A stretch of DNA of 64,000 nt from Selaginella moellendorffii (lineage: Eukaryota > Streptophyta > Lycopodiopsida > Selaginellales > Selaginellaceae), in NCBI RefSeq assembly GCF_000143415.4, contig NW_003314278.1:1565543-1629542 (forward strand), given 5' to 3'. The notes under the pieces were generated by a model that saw only the letters and a program-made list of their open reading frames with translations, was not told the origin of the DNA and did no database searches. A program made the translations under genes and the position numbers. Every line of letters starts with the position of its first letter. Within the stretch, counting starts at the first letter, position 1. Below, in pieces: positions 42,961 to 55,294 of this stretch.

Positions 42961-44094
42961 TTAGAGCTTGTAAGCTTCTATAACTTGCTCCTTGGAAGGA
43001 ACGGCCACGAGGGAAACGTTGCCAAAGCCACTGTTCTCGAGCAGCGCTTTGTGTTCTTCAAATCGCCTGGTCTTGCCACCGTCTGTGAAGCCGATCATAA
43101 TCATGTCCAGGTCCATCTCGAATGGTCCCTCCTTGGAGTATATGAGCTCGATCACTATCAGTTTGCCTCCTCTTGGCAGAGCTTTGTAGCAATTCGCCAG
43201 CATCTTGAGGCAATCCTCGTCGCTAAAATTGATCATAACAGACTGAAGAAACACCATGACGATCACAACCTCAAGGAAAAAGAAGACAGAGTACCTTGAT
43301 AAGAAGAGCATCAGCACTTGGTACACTCTCAAACATGTTGCCTCCCACATGAGCAACACCTGTTAAGAAAAAAACATGAAGAAATCAAAAGAAGATGTGT
43401 CTTGAATCTTACCGGGAAAGGCTGGAGCACTCGAAACGGTGTGAGGGAGATCAAAGTTGACACCTTCGATGTGGGGATACTTCTTCACAATCTTGCCCAT
43501 GCACATTCCAAGGCCACCGCCAACATCCACGAGCTTCTTCACGTCTTTGAATCCATCGTAGTGCTCGAGGACGAGGGAGATGGTGACGCTGCTCCAAGCG
43601 ACCATAGCATCGTTGAGCAGCTTCACGTACTCGTCGCCGTGGCCGGGGTCGTGCTCCCAAACACGACATTTGTTGGCCAACTCGTAAGCGTGGCCTCCAT
43701 CCAGCACTGCTTCATTCACCTTTTGGAACGCGGCCATGCCATACTCGTGCGTGCACAAGAGCAGGAGATGGTGCTCTTCCGCGAGCCACTTTGAGATTGG
43801 AGTGAGGCCGTAGTACGTTTCTCCATCTTTCTCGTCGATCTTCTCGCTCAGTGCCCGCTTGTGGACCAAAAACTGGAGGATTCTCTCGAGGAGGTCCGGC
43901 TGAATGTGCTTGACATTTGAGAGACGTGACACGATCTGCTTGAGGGAAAGCGGGCCTGCCTTGGAGATCATCTCGGGAATCCCGAGCAGCACCACAGCCT
44001 TGAGCATGAAAGGAGTCACCAGCGAGAAGATCATGCTCTTGAGATCAAAGTGGCCTTGAGCATCTTCACTCATGGTGCTAGATACAGGCGCCAT
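42961..44094 (-). CDS. COMT-like class I O-methyltransferase, catalytic His replaced
   Basis: Exons 43413-44094, 43295-43359 and 42961-43242; 342 residues. The N-terminal dimerisation domain has GHFDLKSMIFSLVTPFMLKA. The SAM site is shown by LVDVGGGLGMCMGKI and GVNFDLPHTV. The catalytic region, which in COMT reads with a His before D-W-S-D, reads KSVMINFSDEDCLKM, so Ile253 sits where the base should be. A Glu after GGKLIVI, the usual helper, is kept. The family methylates phenolic hydroxyls; here activity is uncertain. An intron placed between K and S is shared with the copy at 59310-60438, to which it is almost identical. Confidence 0.88.
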
Positions 44095-44238
44095 ACTGCC
44101 TTCTGCTTCTGAAGGATGAGAGCAAATGAGAGCCTTTTTAAGCCTTGAAATGTCACTTCCTTGTCTAGTGTATTTTAGATGGACCTTGCCAGAACAGCGT
44201 GACAAAGTCCTAAAGTCAAGGTTGTAGAAACTATATCT

Positions 44239-47103
44239 TCATCGGGCTTTCACCATCAATAAATAGGCTGCTGAAACATCTCGATCATCACCAAGCTCCA
44301 GCAGTGACTCGAACGCTAGCTGCCCGATGCTCGAGTTTTTCCACTTGCCACAAGCACCTAGCACAGTCCTCCAAGTCAGTGAACTCGGCTCAAAAGGCAT
44401 CCTTCTCACCATGGCAACAGCCTCATCCAGCCGGTTGGCTCGGCCGAGAAGATCAACCACGCAGTGGTAGTGATCAATGTCGGGTTTTACACCATACTTG
44501 GACATCATTTCCTCAAAGTAGCGAGTGCCTCGCTCGACAAGGCCAGCATGACTGCATGCCGTCAAAACTGAGACAAAAGTAATACCATCAACTCCAAGAG
44601 CTTCGTCTTGCATCCTGTGAAAGAGACCGAGAACCTCGTCAGAATCCCCTTGACGAGCGTAAGATGCTAACAGAGCGTTCCAGCTTACCATGTCTTCTCC
44701 GGGGGTAGAGTCAAAGACCAGCCGAGAATTAATCGTGCTTCCACACTTGCCATACAAATCCACCAAGCAAGCAGCTACAACTTCATCGTTTTCATCCCCA
44801 GCTCTGCAAATTTCTCTGTGGAGCCTTCTCCCTGTTTCCAAATCCACCTGATTGCTACAGGCCTTAAGAGCAGCGGCGAAAGTTTGCGCATCAGCTGAGT
44901 AGAGCTTCTCGTTTTCCTGGAGCTCAAGGTATAACTTGAGAGCAAATTCTTCCTTACAATTCTCGGCATAACCGAGAATTAACGTGTTCCAGGAGACGAG
45001 ATCATGGCACGGCATCCTGTCGAAGACCATTCTGGCATCGAGCATATTTCCACACCGCGCATATAACTCCACCAGGGTGCTGCTAACAAAAAAGTCTACC
45101 TCCCAGCACCCGGCTGCTGCTTGAGAATGGATAGCCATGCCTCTGTCTAGAGCTCGTAGCTTCACAGCCTTTCCATCGTCGACATGCTTCCCTGGCTCTC
45201 CTACTGCAAGAGCAATGCATGCGTTCAATGCAGCAACATAAGACTGCGCGTCGGGCTCAACTCCCATGACTGAGAAAAGTTCCAGGGCCAGTTCTTCGTT
45301 CCCGTTCTCCACGCAGCCGGCCATCAAAACAGTCCACGAAACCACGCTGTGAGAAGACATCCTGTCGAATGCCCTGCGTGAATCTTCCGAGCTCCCACAC
45401 TTTGCATAAGTGTCCACGAGCGTGTTGTCGAAGAAGATGCTCGAGTCCAAGGAGTACCTCAAAGCTTGCGAGTGAACCATCATCGTTTTCTCAAGAGCCT
45501 TCAGCTTGCTGCCTGGTAGACAATTCTCGGCTAGTCTCCCACAAGCTCTGATTGCAGCAATGAAAACCCCCGAGTCTGGCTCGCAACCTTTCGGCTTCAT
45601 GAACTCGAAAACTTCCAGAGCCCGGCTTTCTTCTCCATTCTCAGCATAAGCCAGGATCAAAGTAGTCCACGCCACAACATCAGGATAACTCATCTCCTCG
45701 TAGGCTCTCCATGCATCAACCAAGCTTCCACACTGAGAATACATCTCGACCAAAGCAGATCCCAGGAATGCATCCCTGTCACAGCGCCCCGCTAAGCCAT
45801 GAACTTCACGGCCCTTCTCCAAAGACCTCACCTTCACCAGCTTTCCATCAAGTTTCCTCGCCTGTTCTTTGGCTGCCAAGTTGCTACAAGCCTTCGTTGC
45901 AGCAACAAACGTTCGAGAATCGAGCTCGCAGAAACCATCCATAGACTTGAAAACAGCAAGAGCCAAATCTTCCTCATCGTTTTCCACATAGCCGAGGATG
46001 AGTGAGTTCCACGATACCACATTGCTGGAGTCCATCTTGTCAAATATCATGCGTGCATCCAGCAGGCTACCACACTTCCCATACATGTCCACAAGGCTGG
46101 TTGCCAGAAAACTCTCCGAGATCCAGCCAGTCTTGACGGCTTCACAGTGAACCGACATTCCTTTCTCCAGAGAAGCTAGTTTGACGAGTTTTGTGCCAGC
46201 GACGATCTTTCCCTCTTCTTTCAAAGCCAGACTCGTGCAGGCCTTCACAGCCACTGACAACGTTCGAGCATTTGGAGCGCACCGCGCGTTCTCTTTCATG
46301 GACGCCAGAAGTTCCAGTGCCAGATCTTCCTCTTCGTTCTCGACATATCCCAGCATCAAAACTGTCCAGGCCACGACGTCCGGCGAGCTCATCCTGTCAA
46401 AGACTGCCTTCGCATCGACCAAGCTCCCACACTTCGCATACATCTCCACCAGGCTGCTACAAACGAAAGCATCCCCCTCGAATCCAGTGCTCGCTGCTTG
46501 CAAGTGAAGAGCCCTGCCCCTCTCCAGACTTTTCACCTTCCAAATCTTTCCATGGAGTTCTCGATATCTTTCTCTCGACGCCAGCCCCGCGCACGCCTTG
46601 AGAACAGCAGTGAAAGTCCGCTCGTTTGGAGCACAGCCTTCCTGTTGCATGGTAGAAAAGAGAGTGAATGCCAAATCAATTTCCCCATTCTCGGCATACC
46701 CGGCAATCATAGTAGTCCACGAGACAACGTCGCGAATCGTTGGCATGGCATCAAACACGGCCCTCGCGAGCGCCATGCTTCCACACTTCGCATACATATT
46801 AATCAGGCTGCTGGCCACACGAATGCTGCAAGAATCATGCCTGGATTCGATGGCATGAGCGTGGATAATCGTCCCGGCCTCTAAATCTCTCAAGCTGCTG
46901 CACGCTTTCAGTGCGAAAATCACAACAGGGACCACATCCGGCTCCTCGTGACCCACACGCTACAAGAAGATCATGAAGCACGCATCATCGAGGGAGAAAA
47001 TCAAACTTACAGCTTCTTTCTCTTGGAGCGCCATCGCGAAGAGCGAATGTGGATGCCGAGAGACCCGGATCTGAAAGAGAGATCGATCACAGCGTCGCAG
47101 CAT
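44239..47103 (-). CDS. Large PPR protein with periodic basic insertions, 937 residues
   Basis: Exon 1 is 47011-47103 (ATG MLRRCDRSLFQIRVSRHPHS, an R-rich, acid-poor targeting leader) and exon 2 is 44239-46959, with a 51-nt intron. The body has repeated blocks: a P/L part (VVAWTVLMLGYVEN), then KACxxLA, then an inserted basic linker such as GKIWKVKSLERGRALH or GTKLVKLASLEKGMSVH, then SLVEMYAKCGSLVDA. Five of seven blocks carry the insertion of 10-17 residues (see findings). The end is an E domain (HYHCVVDLLGRANRLDEAVA, RRMPFEPSSLTWRTVLGACG) without DYW. The 3' part has been copied next to OMT genes three times in this window. Confidence 0.9.
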
Positions 47104-47195
47104 GCCATAATTCTGCCAGGATTCTTCGAGTTTTTGGAGCCCTAAATCTTTCACCTGTTATTTATCAGTTAGCGGATTTAATATAGGGTTCTAAG

Positions 47196-48560
47196 ATGTC
47201 TAGGCTCGTTCTCGGTTGGTTTTGCGTTGTTGCTTTGGGAGCGTCACTACTTTTGCTATCACTTACTGAATCAAATCCACCAGTGCAGCAGAGAGCACGA
47301 ATTCACAATTGTCACTTCTTGGGTAACCAAACATGTCCCTCTTATTTCAACTGGATAGAACATGATCTTGCACCATGGAAGGGTGGAATAACTAGGAAAG
47401 CTCTTGAAGCTGGCAAGGAGAAGGCTTATTTTAGGGTGATCATTCTGGGTGGTAAGCTATACACTCAGACATACAAGCAGTGCTTTCAAACCAGGGCTGA
47501 ATACACACTCAAGGGATTGGCAATGTTGTTGAATGAGTTCCCTGGAATGGTTCCTGATGTGGATATTATGTTTAATTGCCAAGACCATCCTCTCGTTCCC
47601 AGATGGCGTTACCTCTTCACATCACCTCCCCCTGTTTTTGGGTATTGCACAACAAGAAATCGGCATTATGATATTGTCTTTCCAGATTGGTCTATATGGG
47701 GATGGTAAATTCTCTAGTTTAATAATGTTTTTTTGTTAATTTTCTTTGCAGGCCAGAAGTAAATATCCCTCCTTGGAGCATTGAGAGTGAAAGAATCTTT
47801 ACGGAAGCCGAAAAGATTGATTGGTTTAGAAGAAAACCTATTGCATATTGGAGAGGAAATACGCAAATGGGACTAATAAGGTCTAATCTGGTTAAGTGCA
47901 ACTCTACAAATATACTAATTCAACATCAGGTATATAAATCTATAATTATCAACTTATTATATTGATTTGTTTTTTCAGGATTGGATTACAGAAGAAAAAG
48001 CCAATTTCACCAATTCTGATTTGTCTAACCAGTGTTTCTCAAGGTAAGATTTATTTATGTGTAACAGTTAACTTATATGAATTCTAGATATAAAATCTAT
48101 GCCGAAGGCAATGCTTGGTCAGTGAGTTTGAAGTATATATTGTCATGTGGATCAACAATGTTAAGGATTGAACCATATTATTGGGATTTCTTCTCAAGGT
48201 CTTTACTTCCACATGTTCATTTTCTACCAATTACTAGAGAAAATATTTGTGATTCTATTCAAGAAGCCATACAATGGAGTAATTCAAATATCTATGAGGT
48301 TGGTTTTTTTAATATAATTGTATTTAATTTTAACAAATTCCTTTACTTAAAAGGCTGCTATGGTTGGAAAATGTGCTCAGAATTTTTTGAAAGAACAACT
48401 CTCAACAGATTATGTATATCAATATATGCTACATATACTTCAAAGGTATGCAAAATTACAAAAGTTTAAACCAGTATTAGTACCAGGAATGAAATATACT
48501 CATTCATATATACCTATGAATGAAAATAATCAAAAGAAAATATTATGTTCTATTTCATGA
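47196..48560 (+). CDS. GT90-family (DUF821) O-glycosyltransferase
   Basis: Five exons: 47196-47704, 47752-47929, 47979-48043, 48088-48298 and 48354-48560; 389 residues, all phases agreeing. Residues 4-23 form a signal anchor (LVLGWFCVVALGASLLLLSL), so a Golgi or ER type II protein is expected. Family landmarks are HNCHFLGNQTCPSYFNWIEH, PDWSIWGW, KPIAYWRGNTQMG, YKIYAEGNAWSVSLKYILSC and STMLRIEPYYWDFF. This family includes POGLUT and fungal CAP10; in plants it is large and the sugar added is mostly unknown. The gene is AT-richer than its neighbours and the length is a little short, though no key block is missing. It is divergent from the PPR gene with under 100 bases between starts. Confidence 0.88.
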
Positions 48561-49029
48561 ATAAGAAGAACTTAAATATACATATTTAGAACTATAAAAG
48601 TAACCGCAGATGGTGAGCGAGGAAACGTGTCGCTCTGGCGCCCACAACCAAACCACATCCACTACAAAGGACAAGGTGAGGAATCCAGCACTCGCGTCCA
48701 TCCACAAGCAAGCAGGGCAATGCCAGCTGAAACAGGACCATCCACTACAAGGGACAGGCAGACAACATCGATGCTGACGAAATTGGATGACAAATAGACC
48801 AATTGTCACACTTGCATACTTGAATCCATTGGTGTCATGCTTCTTGGTGGAAACCTTGTAAACAAGTAACATGAATGAATGAATGAATTTAGAGGTAAAA
48901 AAACATAACAAAAAAGGACAATTGGATCAGGACATAATGATGATTCGAGACCGTTGGACTTTAACATATCCTGCTTTTATAGCTCCAATCCGGAAACTCT
49001 CCAGGTGAAATCTTGTGGATTTGATCTAT
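48561..49029. other. Spacer, nothing identified
   Basis: No convincing frame on either strand. Two tandem-like words (accatccactacaa with gggacagg / ggacaagg) occur near 48652-48680 and 48738-48765. Upstream of the ClpD pseudogene. Confidence 0.35.
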
Positions 49030-51140
49030 GACCATGCACTAGGCGCGCATTTTCGAGCACGGCTGCGATGTAATATTGATTGCCAAGGAGAGGAATGGAG
49101 AAGGTTTGGCGTCACCATCAGGCGGCTCTGGAGAACTACATCACCCCAGAGCATATGACGTACTAACATTATTGACAAATACGTGATAGATAGAAATGGT
49201 TGTTTGAGTGTGGCTCAACTGTTTTTTTCAGGCTTGGATTGAAAAAGCAAAAGCTAAAAGCTGAAACTACTTGCCAAGGACGGAAGAACACCGTGAGTTT
49301 GCCAGCCTCTTCAAGCAAACGTCCTGATAGAAAAGGACTCATTTGTTTGCTTTTGGTGCTTGTCGTCTTACCACGCCGTCTTCTAGAGAAAGGTGCTCTC
49401 AACGATTTTTATGTGAACGTGATAGTGACGGCAAATTGATCTTTTCAATGGCCGAGACAATGAAGTTGCAAAGAGTTGTAGAGATTCTAGCAAGAAGAAC
49501 TCCCATCTTACTTGGAGAGCCTAGTGTTGGCAAGACAGCGATTGCTGAAGGCCTTGCCATAGAAATGTTCCAGAGTTTCTCACGGTGAGTGGATTTTTGT
49601 AAATTGTGGTGAAGTTTACATGTTTCTGCTGGCACATACAGGAGAACCGAGCGCTGTCTCTGGATATGGAATTGTTTGCTGGAGCTAGAGAGCGTGGTGA
49701 ATTGAGCAGCAGGTAAAGTTGTTTTTTGGTTTGTTTATACTTAGAATGATATATCTAATAATGCTTGATATCACAAGGCAACGTTATACTTCTAGAGACG
49801 AAGTCCATACGCTCGTTGGCTCAGGCTTTGTTGGCGGAAGAGGTGGAAATAAAGGGGCAGGCTTGGACATTGTGAATTTATTGAAGCCTGCATTAGCGAG
49901 AGGCGAACTTCTGGTAAAGATTAAAAAACTTCACTTCTAGGATTATGTTTGCTTAGTCCTTCAGTGTATAGGTTCGACGAGCATAGAAAACACATAAAAA
50001 AAATAAGCGAGGAGGTTTCAACCTGTTCTTGTAAATGAACCTCGTCAGGTTTGTGTTGCTACTTGGTTTATGAAGTCGTTGACTATTTTTCTGGTTTGCA
50101 GGAAGACTGTGACGACTCTTAAAGAATACGTGATATATATGAAGAGTATCACAAATGTAAAATTACACCAGAAGCAGTTGATGCTGCTGTATATTTGTAC
50201 ACCGATGACAGAGCAAGTGATTTGATCGACGAGGCTGGCCCATATGATGCATTTAAGCGCAGGAAAGACAAGCGAGCCGGAAAGCTTCCCAAGAAGTACT
50301 GACAAGCACTTCGTGTGCTCGCAAGTGACTTTTTTTTTGGTTTTAACAATTGCCTTTTCAGGCCTTTCTTCCGCAAAGTTCTTCGGAGTATCTTATTGGA
50401 AGTGCTGCAAACACGTTATAACAGAAGGCTGTATATATCGACCAAGAGTCAATTTCGTTACCAGTTAATGAACAAATGGAAAGGTACTTTTCTTGTTCTT
50501 CGTCTGTGAAGCTTTGTTTTTCGTCTGCAGCTCGAAGATAGTTGGACCACGTCCATGGACGCAGTGAACGTCATATCGCGAGCAGCTCCCAGGGCACAAG
50601 TCGGACTCAAGGATTCAGATTGGCCGATCGCTACCATGCTCTGTTGTAGGGAAAACGAAGCTTACACAAAAGCTCTATGTGAAAACGCCTGTGAATGCTT
50701 TACCTGTGAATCGGGTGAGGCTCCAAAAGCTTGTTGAAGATGTCTTTCTCGATTTTGTAGAAGAGGATAACAGTGAAGAACCTTGAACGCTGAGAGAGGC
50801 TGTTTGCAAGACACTCACCATCCGGGAGAACAGATAAGCTTGCTCACGATATATGGCAGCCTCATGTCCAACCTTATCATGGCGTCCTCCTGAAAGAAAA
50901 AAAGTCTGTTATGTACATGCATATGAAAAGAGTTACGGCTCCAACAAAGTGTCTCTTTCAGGAACAATGACATCTAACATTGGCTCCTCGGGGAGTAAGC
51001 AGCAAGATCAGGCAAAGGTGGTGACGAAATAGACGAAGAAGAGACTCTCTCACCTGGTGAATGTCATAAGGAATGAGCATCTTAACCTTTGTTGTAGCCC
51101 TCGTTGCAAACCAGCTTCACCAGATTGACACCTGGCCAGC
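49030..51140 (+). pseudogene. CLPD: ClpD pseudogene with inverted 3' part
   Basis: A decayed copy of the ClpD gene at 32-35.7 kb that keeps exon and intron traces, so it came by DNA duplication. 49030-49190 has scraps of exon 1. 49200-50690 follows in coding orientation: Clp N to D1 with GEPSVGKTA for Walker [30 protein letters not shown] and VNVISRAAPRAQVGL, broken by many stops. 50696-51140 then has the D2 end in the opposite orientation (matching the plus strand of 32330-33030 directly). The order of blocks is thus rearranged. No intact ATPase domain remains. Confidence 0.88.
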
Positions 51141-54119
51141 AACAATGGCATGGATCCAGCACCACAGTGCACTGATATAGGATCTTTGAACACACTCACT
51201 TTGAGGCACTCAAGATATTAAAAGAAACACACTTGTTCAAACAAAAGAACACACATCCACAAATGAATATGAGCACACTCCAATTTAAACCATATTTAAG
51301 ATGCCTGTAAGTAACAAAACACTTTCTACTCTAAAACATACTCCAAGAAACACTATTAGATATAAATCCTTAAGAGGTGGGGTGAAGCCTAGCTTAACCC
51401 CTATTGCTCCCACTTTTATTCTCCAGCTGATTTTTAGGATCTTAAAATCCTCTTTGCATGTGCTTGTATTGTTTAAACATTGGAAATAGTTAAAGTTTAG
51501 TGGGATCTAAATTAACAAAGTGAAAGAACCATCATAAATGATTCAATGAATCTTTAAGTTGGGGGTTCTATACTCTTTAGAGGATGTGCATGATGTTGAA
51601 CTATTGACAAATAATAGTTTGGTGCAAAAGATAAAATAATAATTTATGATGAGATTACTTCAAAAAATATGTTATCGTTTGATGAGAATATCGAACTTCG
51701 TTTATGGGTGATAGAGTTAAGACATAAATCCCTAAGTCCTAAAATAGAGTTAAATGTATGATTGTTAAATGTTGAATGTAACATGTTTGAATTGAAAGCT
51801 CTAACTTGAGAAGTTAAAAGTAAGAATGGAACTCTTAAAGACATACTTGAAAAACAAATATGAAATAATTAATAAATGAGTCTTTAGAAATGAACATAAC
51901 ACATGATTAGTGTCGAGACCAAATGTGAGACCACATCTTAGATTGTCTTCAAGATTAAGTCTAAGATTAAGTCCGAAATCAAGTGTAACATATATAGTTT
52001 TCATCCTTTATCACCATCGGATAACCATAAAGTGGAACTTAACCCTTAGATATATAGGCCAAAGGCAATAGAATAGAATCCAAGTTTTAAAGCTTTAGAC
52101 CATTGAATAAAGGGATAGAGTAAACTTTTAAGCATATAGCTAAAAAGCAAAAGAATTAAAACATCAAATAACTCTTGAAACTTTTATTAAAAGTTATTTT
52201 GTGCTCTAGTTCCTTTGCTCCTTATTTGAACCAATATAGTTATGAAAGGCTAGTGTATATGAATATTGAGGAATTCAAGGCTAAAGTGAACATAGATAGA
52301 CAAATAGGATGACTTAGTGAAGTGTCTAAGAGTCAACTCTAACTACTTCGGGAGATCGAATAATCAATACTCTCAATTTAAATATAGTGTAAGCAATTAA
52401 ATTTTCTATTCTACTATAGTCTCATATTTAACCACTTAGAGGAATCTTACTCACAACCTCAATAAGTTTTATTCTTGACTTGGGGATATGCAAGTCTATG
52501 AATGGCATTTATGCCACTTAACTTTTGCATTTGGTCCAAGTGCAAGTTCCACTGATCTTTGGGACTTCCTCACTATGTGACCATGCCTTTGGTTATTATA
52601 TAAAAACATTTTTGCTCTTCCTTTCCACAGATTAGAACTTTAGGATGACATTTCGAAATACTGTGGTCCTACATAAGCCTTGTAAGTACTCTCCCCACCA
52701 TGGTCTTACATGAGCCTCTTGGACTTTTTTTCGGACACTTTCTTAAACTCTATCTCGAACTTTATCTTAGACTCTTTGACACTTCCATATGTCATAACAC
52801 TTACCATGTGTCAGTCTTTTTTGTGTCCTTTTCAAAAGACTTATTTATCGATCGCTTCGTGCTCATTCCTAAAGCACTTCATTTGGAGTTCTATTTTTGC
52901 TTTCAACTTTCCAAATTTGAGTTTTTGGTCCAAATGTGTTATACTCATTGGACTTCACTTTAACCACTGCCATGTGGCACACTTTTAGCTCCACTTTGGG
53001 GCCTAGGGATTTGTGTGTCACATATGGGTAGCACTACCTATTTAGATACCTTATGTTGCTCATTGAAACCTCACTTATCCATATGGTTAAAACACCCTAA
53101 TGGCAGAAGGTGGGGAGAGTACCTATAAAGCTCTCATTGGCTGTGATGTTATCATCCCAAAATCTCTAACAATGGAAAGGGAGAGGAGTGGCCCTTTTAT
53201 GTAGTAACTAAAGGTATAGTTACATAGTATAGAAAGTTTTAGAGATTAGTGGGATTTAGTGGTTAGGTTGTTGGGCACTAATCTAGTGTAGTGTTGGTGA
53301 GCACTACTAGGGATGAAGAGGGACTTGGCAGGAATTAAAGAAATGATAATGGGGGATATTGTTCCTTATGTTTTAAGGCATCTTTATAAATGTTAAAAAG
53401 TGGTTATAGAATGACTATTTATAAATGGAAGGTTTAGTCTTGGAGAGATGGGACAGTAGTAAAGGTGGTATTAGATTACCAATGAGATAGTGAGGATGGT
53501 ATCTTCAACTATCTATAATGCAACTAAATACATGGAGCACTTGAATTAAATACTTTGTTAGTGTGGGTTTTGAAATCACCTTTAGAGGCTAGAAAGTTTC
53601 TTAAGTTAGAATAAGGATTTACAAAGGTTGTGAGTGAGACTCTTCTAAGTGGTCAAAGATGTCACTAACTGACTAAAGTAGAATGAAAAATTTAATTTCT
53701 TACACACTCCTACTTTTTGTTAAGATTCAATACAAGAATCAAGGTGATAATAAGATGGCTAATACATTATCATGATGATGAAGGATGATGAATTCTATCA
53801 TGCAAGAAAGCCATTTTGCTTTCTTTCTTTTGTGGCTATTTGTTGTGACATTAAAGTTGTTATTTGCACATCTTTTTTCCATGGACATATTGACTTAAAC
53901 TTCCTTTATATAAAGCTCATTTAGCTTCTTAAGGCTATCATTTGTGGCTAGTTCATGAGGGAGGGGAGAATGATAGGAACCACAAATTTTTTTTAAGAAT
54001 ATTTTATAACATGTGGGATTTAAAGCCATCATGCCTTTAGGGTTGGGAAATTTGCCTTCAAAGGTATAAGTTAGTGTGCCTATTATGCAATGCAATAGGA
54101 TTGTGAAAAAGCATGAGTG
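51141..54119. other. AT-rich repeat relics, no gene
   Basis: About 3 kb of AT-rich DNA with stops in all frames. Short words of a gag/aag-type degenerate minisatellite (gtccaagattaagtctaag) occur near 51940-51985 and in reverse near 52725-52790, reminiscent of the repeat at 17.5 kb. Boundaries of an element could not be set. It is probably old transposable element DNA. Confidence 0.4.
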
Positions 54120-54955
54120 ACAAAGTGGGAGGTGAAGAAGATATATTTTCTCACAATGGCTCAGAAGTGTGGGGATGCAAACTCTCTAAAAAGCAGTGGG
54201 GAAACCTGGAAAACATCACATCGACTTTCATTTTGGACGAACTCGGCATCTCCATCAAAACAGCACTCCTCATCCCCTTCATGGAAGCCAATCTCTTCCC
54301 ACTGGAGATCATGCCATGGCAACATACAATCCAATACCTCTACAAAACTCACTTTACCATATGGCAAGCTCATGGATCAAGCAATTCTTGACTCTCAGTG
54401 GCATGACATGGAGACGTTGATGCAGAAGTTTGGCATGGATCTCAATGACATTCTCAGCGCACTTGAAGAGGATCTTGAACAATAGTCGAACAAAGCAATG
54501 CACACATGGATACATGCCAGAGAACACTTGACTAAATATCACCTTTATTGCCAGGAGATAAACCCACACAAAACTTTTGGATTGGGCATGGACCAGACAC
54601 ACCATCACCCGGTACCACACAAGAATCCACAGCCTCTTGATCGAACTTAGATGCCGTGGACAGGGAGAACTTCCATGACATTTTCAAATCTGCCCAGTCT
54701 GCACAGAAGACACAGAGACGGTCATGCACACACTCAAGGCTGGCCCTCCCTATGCCGAATTCCACTCCCAACTGGGGCGCTGAAACACATATAATCCTTG
54801 AAGACAACCTCATCCCTCGCCAATTACCTGAAACGCATGGAGCTGTGATGTCAAATGCATATCACACCTGCAGTGGAGGCAACCATAATCAAAGACCTCG
54901 AATGGCTGAGGAAAAGAAGACGGGTAGGCAGGGCTCGTGAGCAGGAGTATAATAA
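54120..54955 (+). mobile_element. Possible LINE-type remnant with RT zinc-binding motif
   Basis: The plus strand has broken frames with CPVCTEDTETVMHTLK at about 54694-54741, the pattern of the zinc-binding domain found at the end of LINE-type reverse transcriptase and RNase H regions. 54117-54485 is an open frame ending FGMDLNDILSALEEDLEQ without a known match. Stops separate the pieces. No poly(A) tail or target duplication was located. Confidence 0.4.
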
Positions 54956-55294
54956 CAATGAGACACCATTGACGTGGCAGTATTACATTTTACAAAACTA
55001 TCAAAATAACATATAGATATTTAAGTAGATAGATAGAAAATAAAATCACTTAAGAGTGTACTTACACAAAGGTACTGTAAGACTTCAATAAGATGTCGCC
55101 ATGGCCATATCATCTGAAGATAGAACAAATTAAGTTCCATGGTTCTATCAAAGCGAGAACTTACATTTCCATGAGAACTGTGGCTTGGATTGTGAACGTG
55201 ACCCATAGTGGCTGCATGAACAAATCCAAGACGTCCATCGCATATTATAGATATCTGACGAAAAGCGTCCGTAAATCAAAGAAGCTGCGCATTG
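54956..55294. other. Spacer before the PPR pseudogene
   Basis: AT-rich for the first 100 bases, then mixed. It would hold the promoter and leader of the PPR locus at 55295. Nothing else recognised. Confidence 0.35.
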
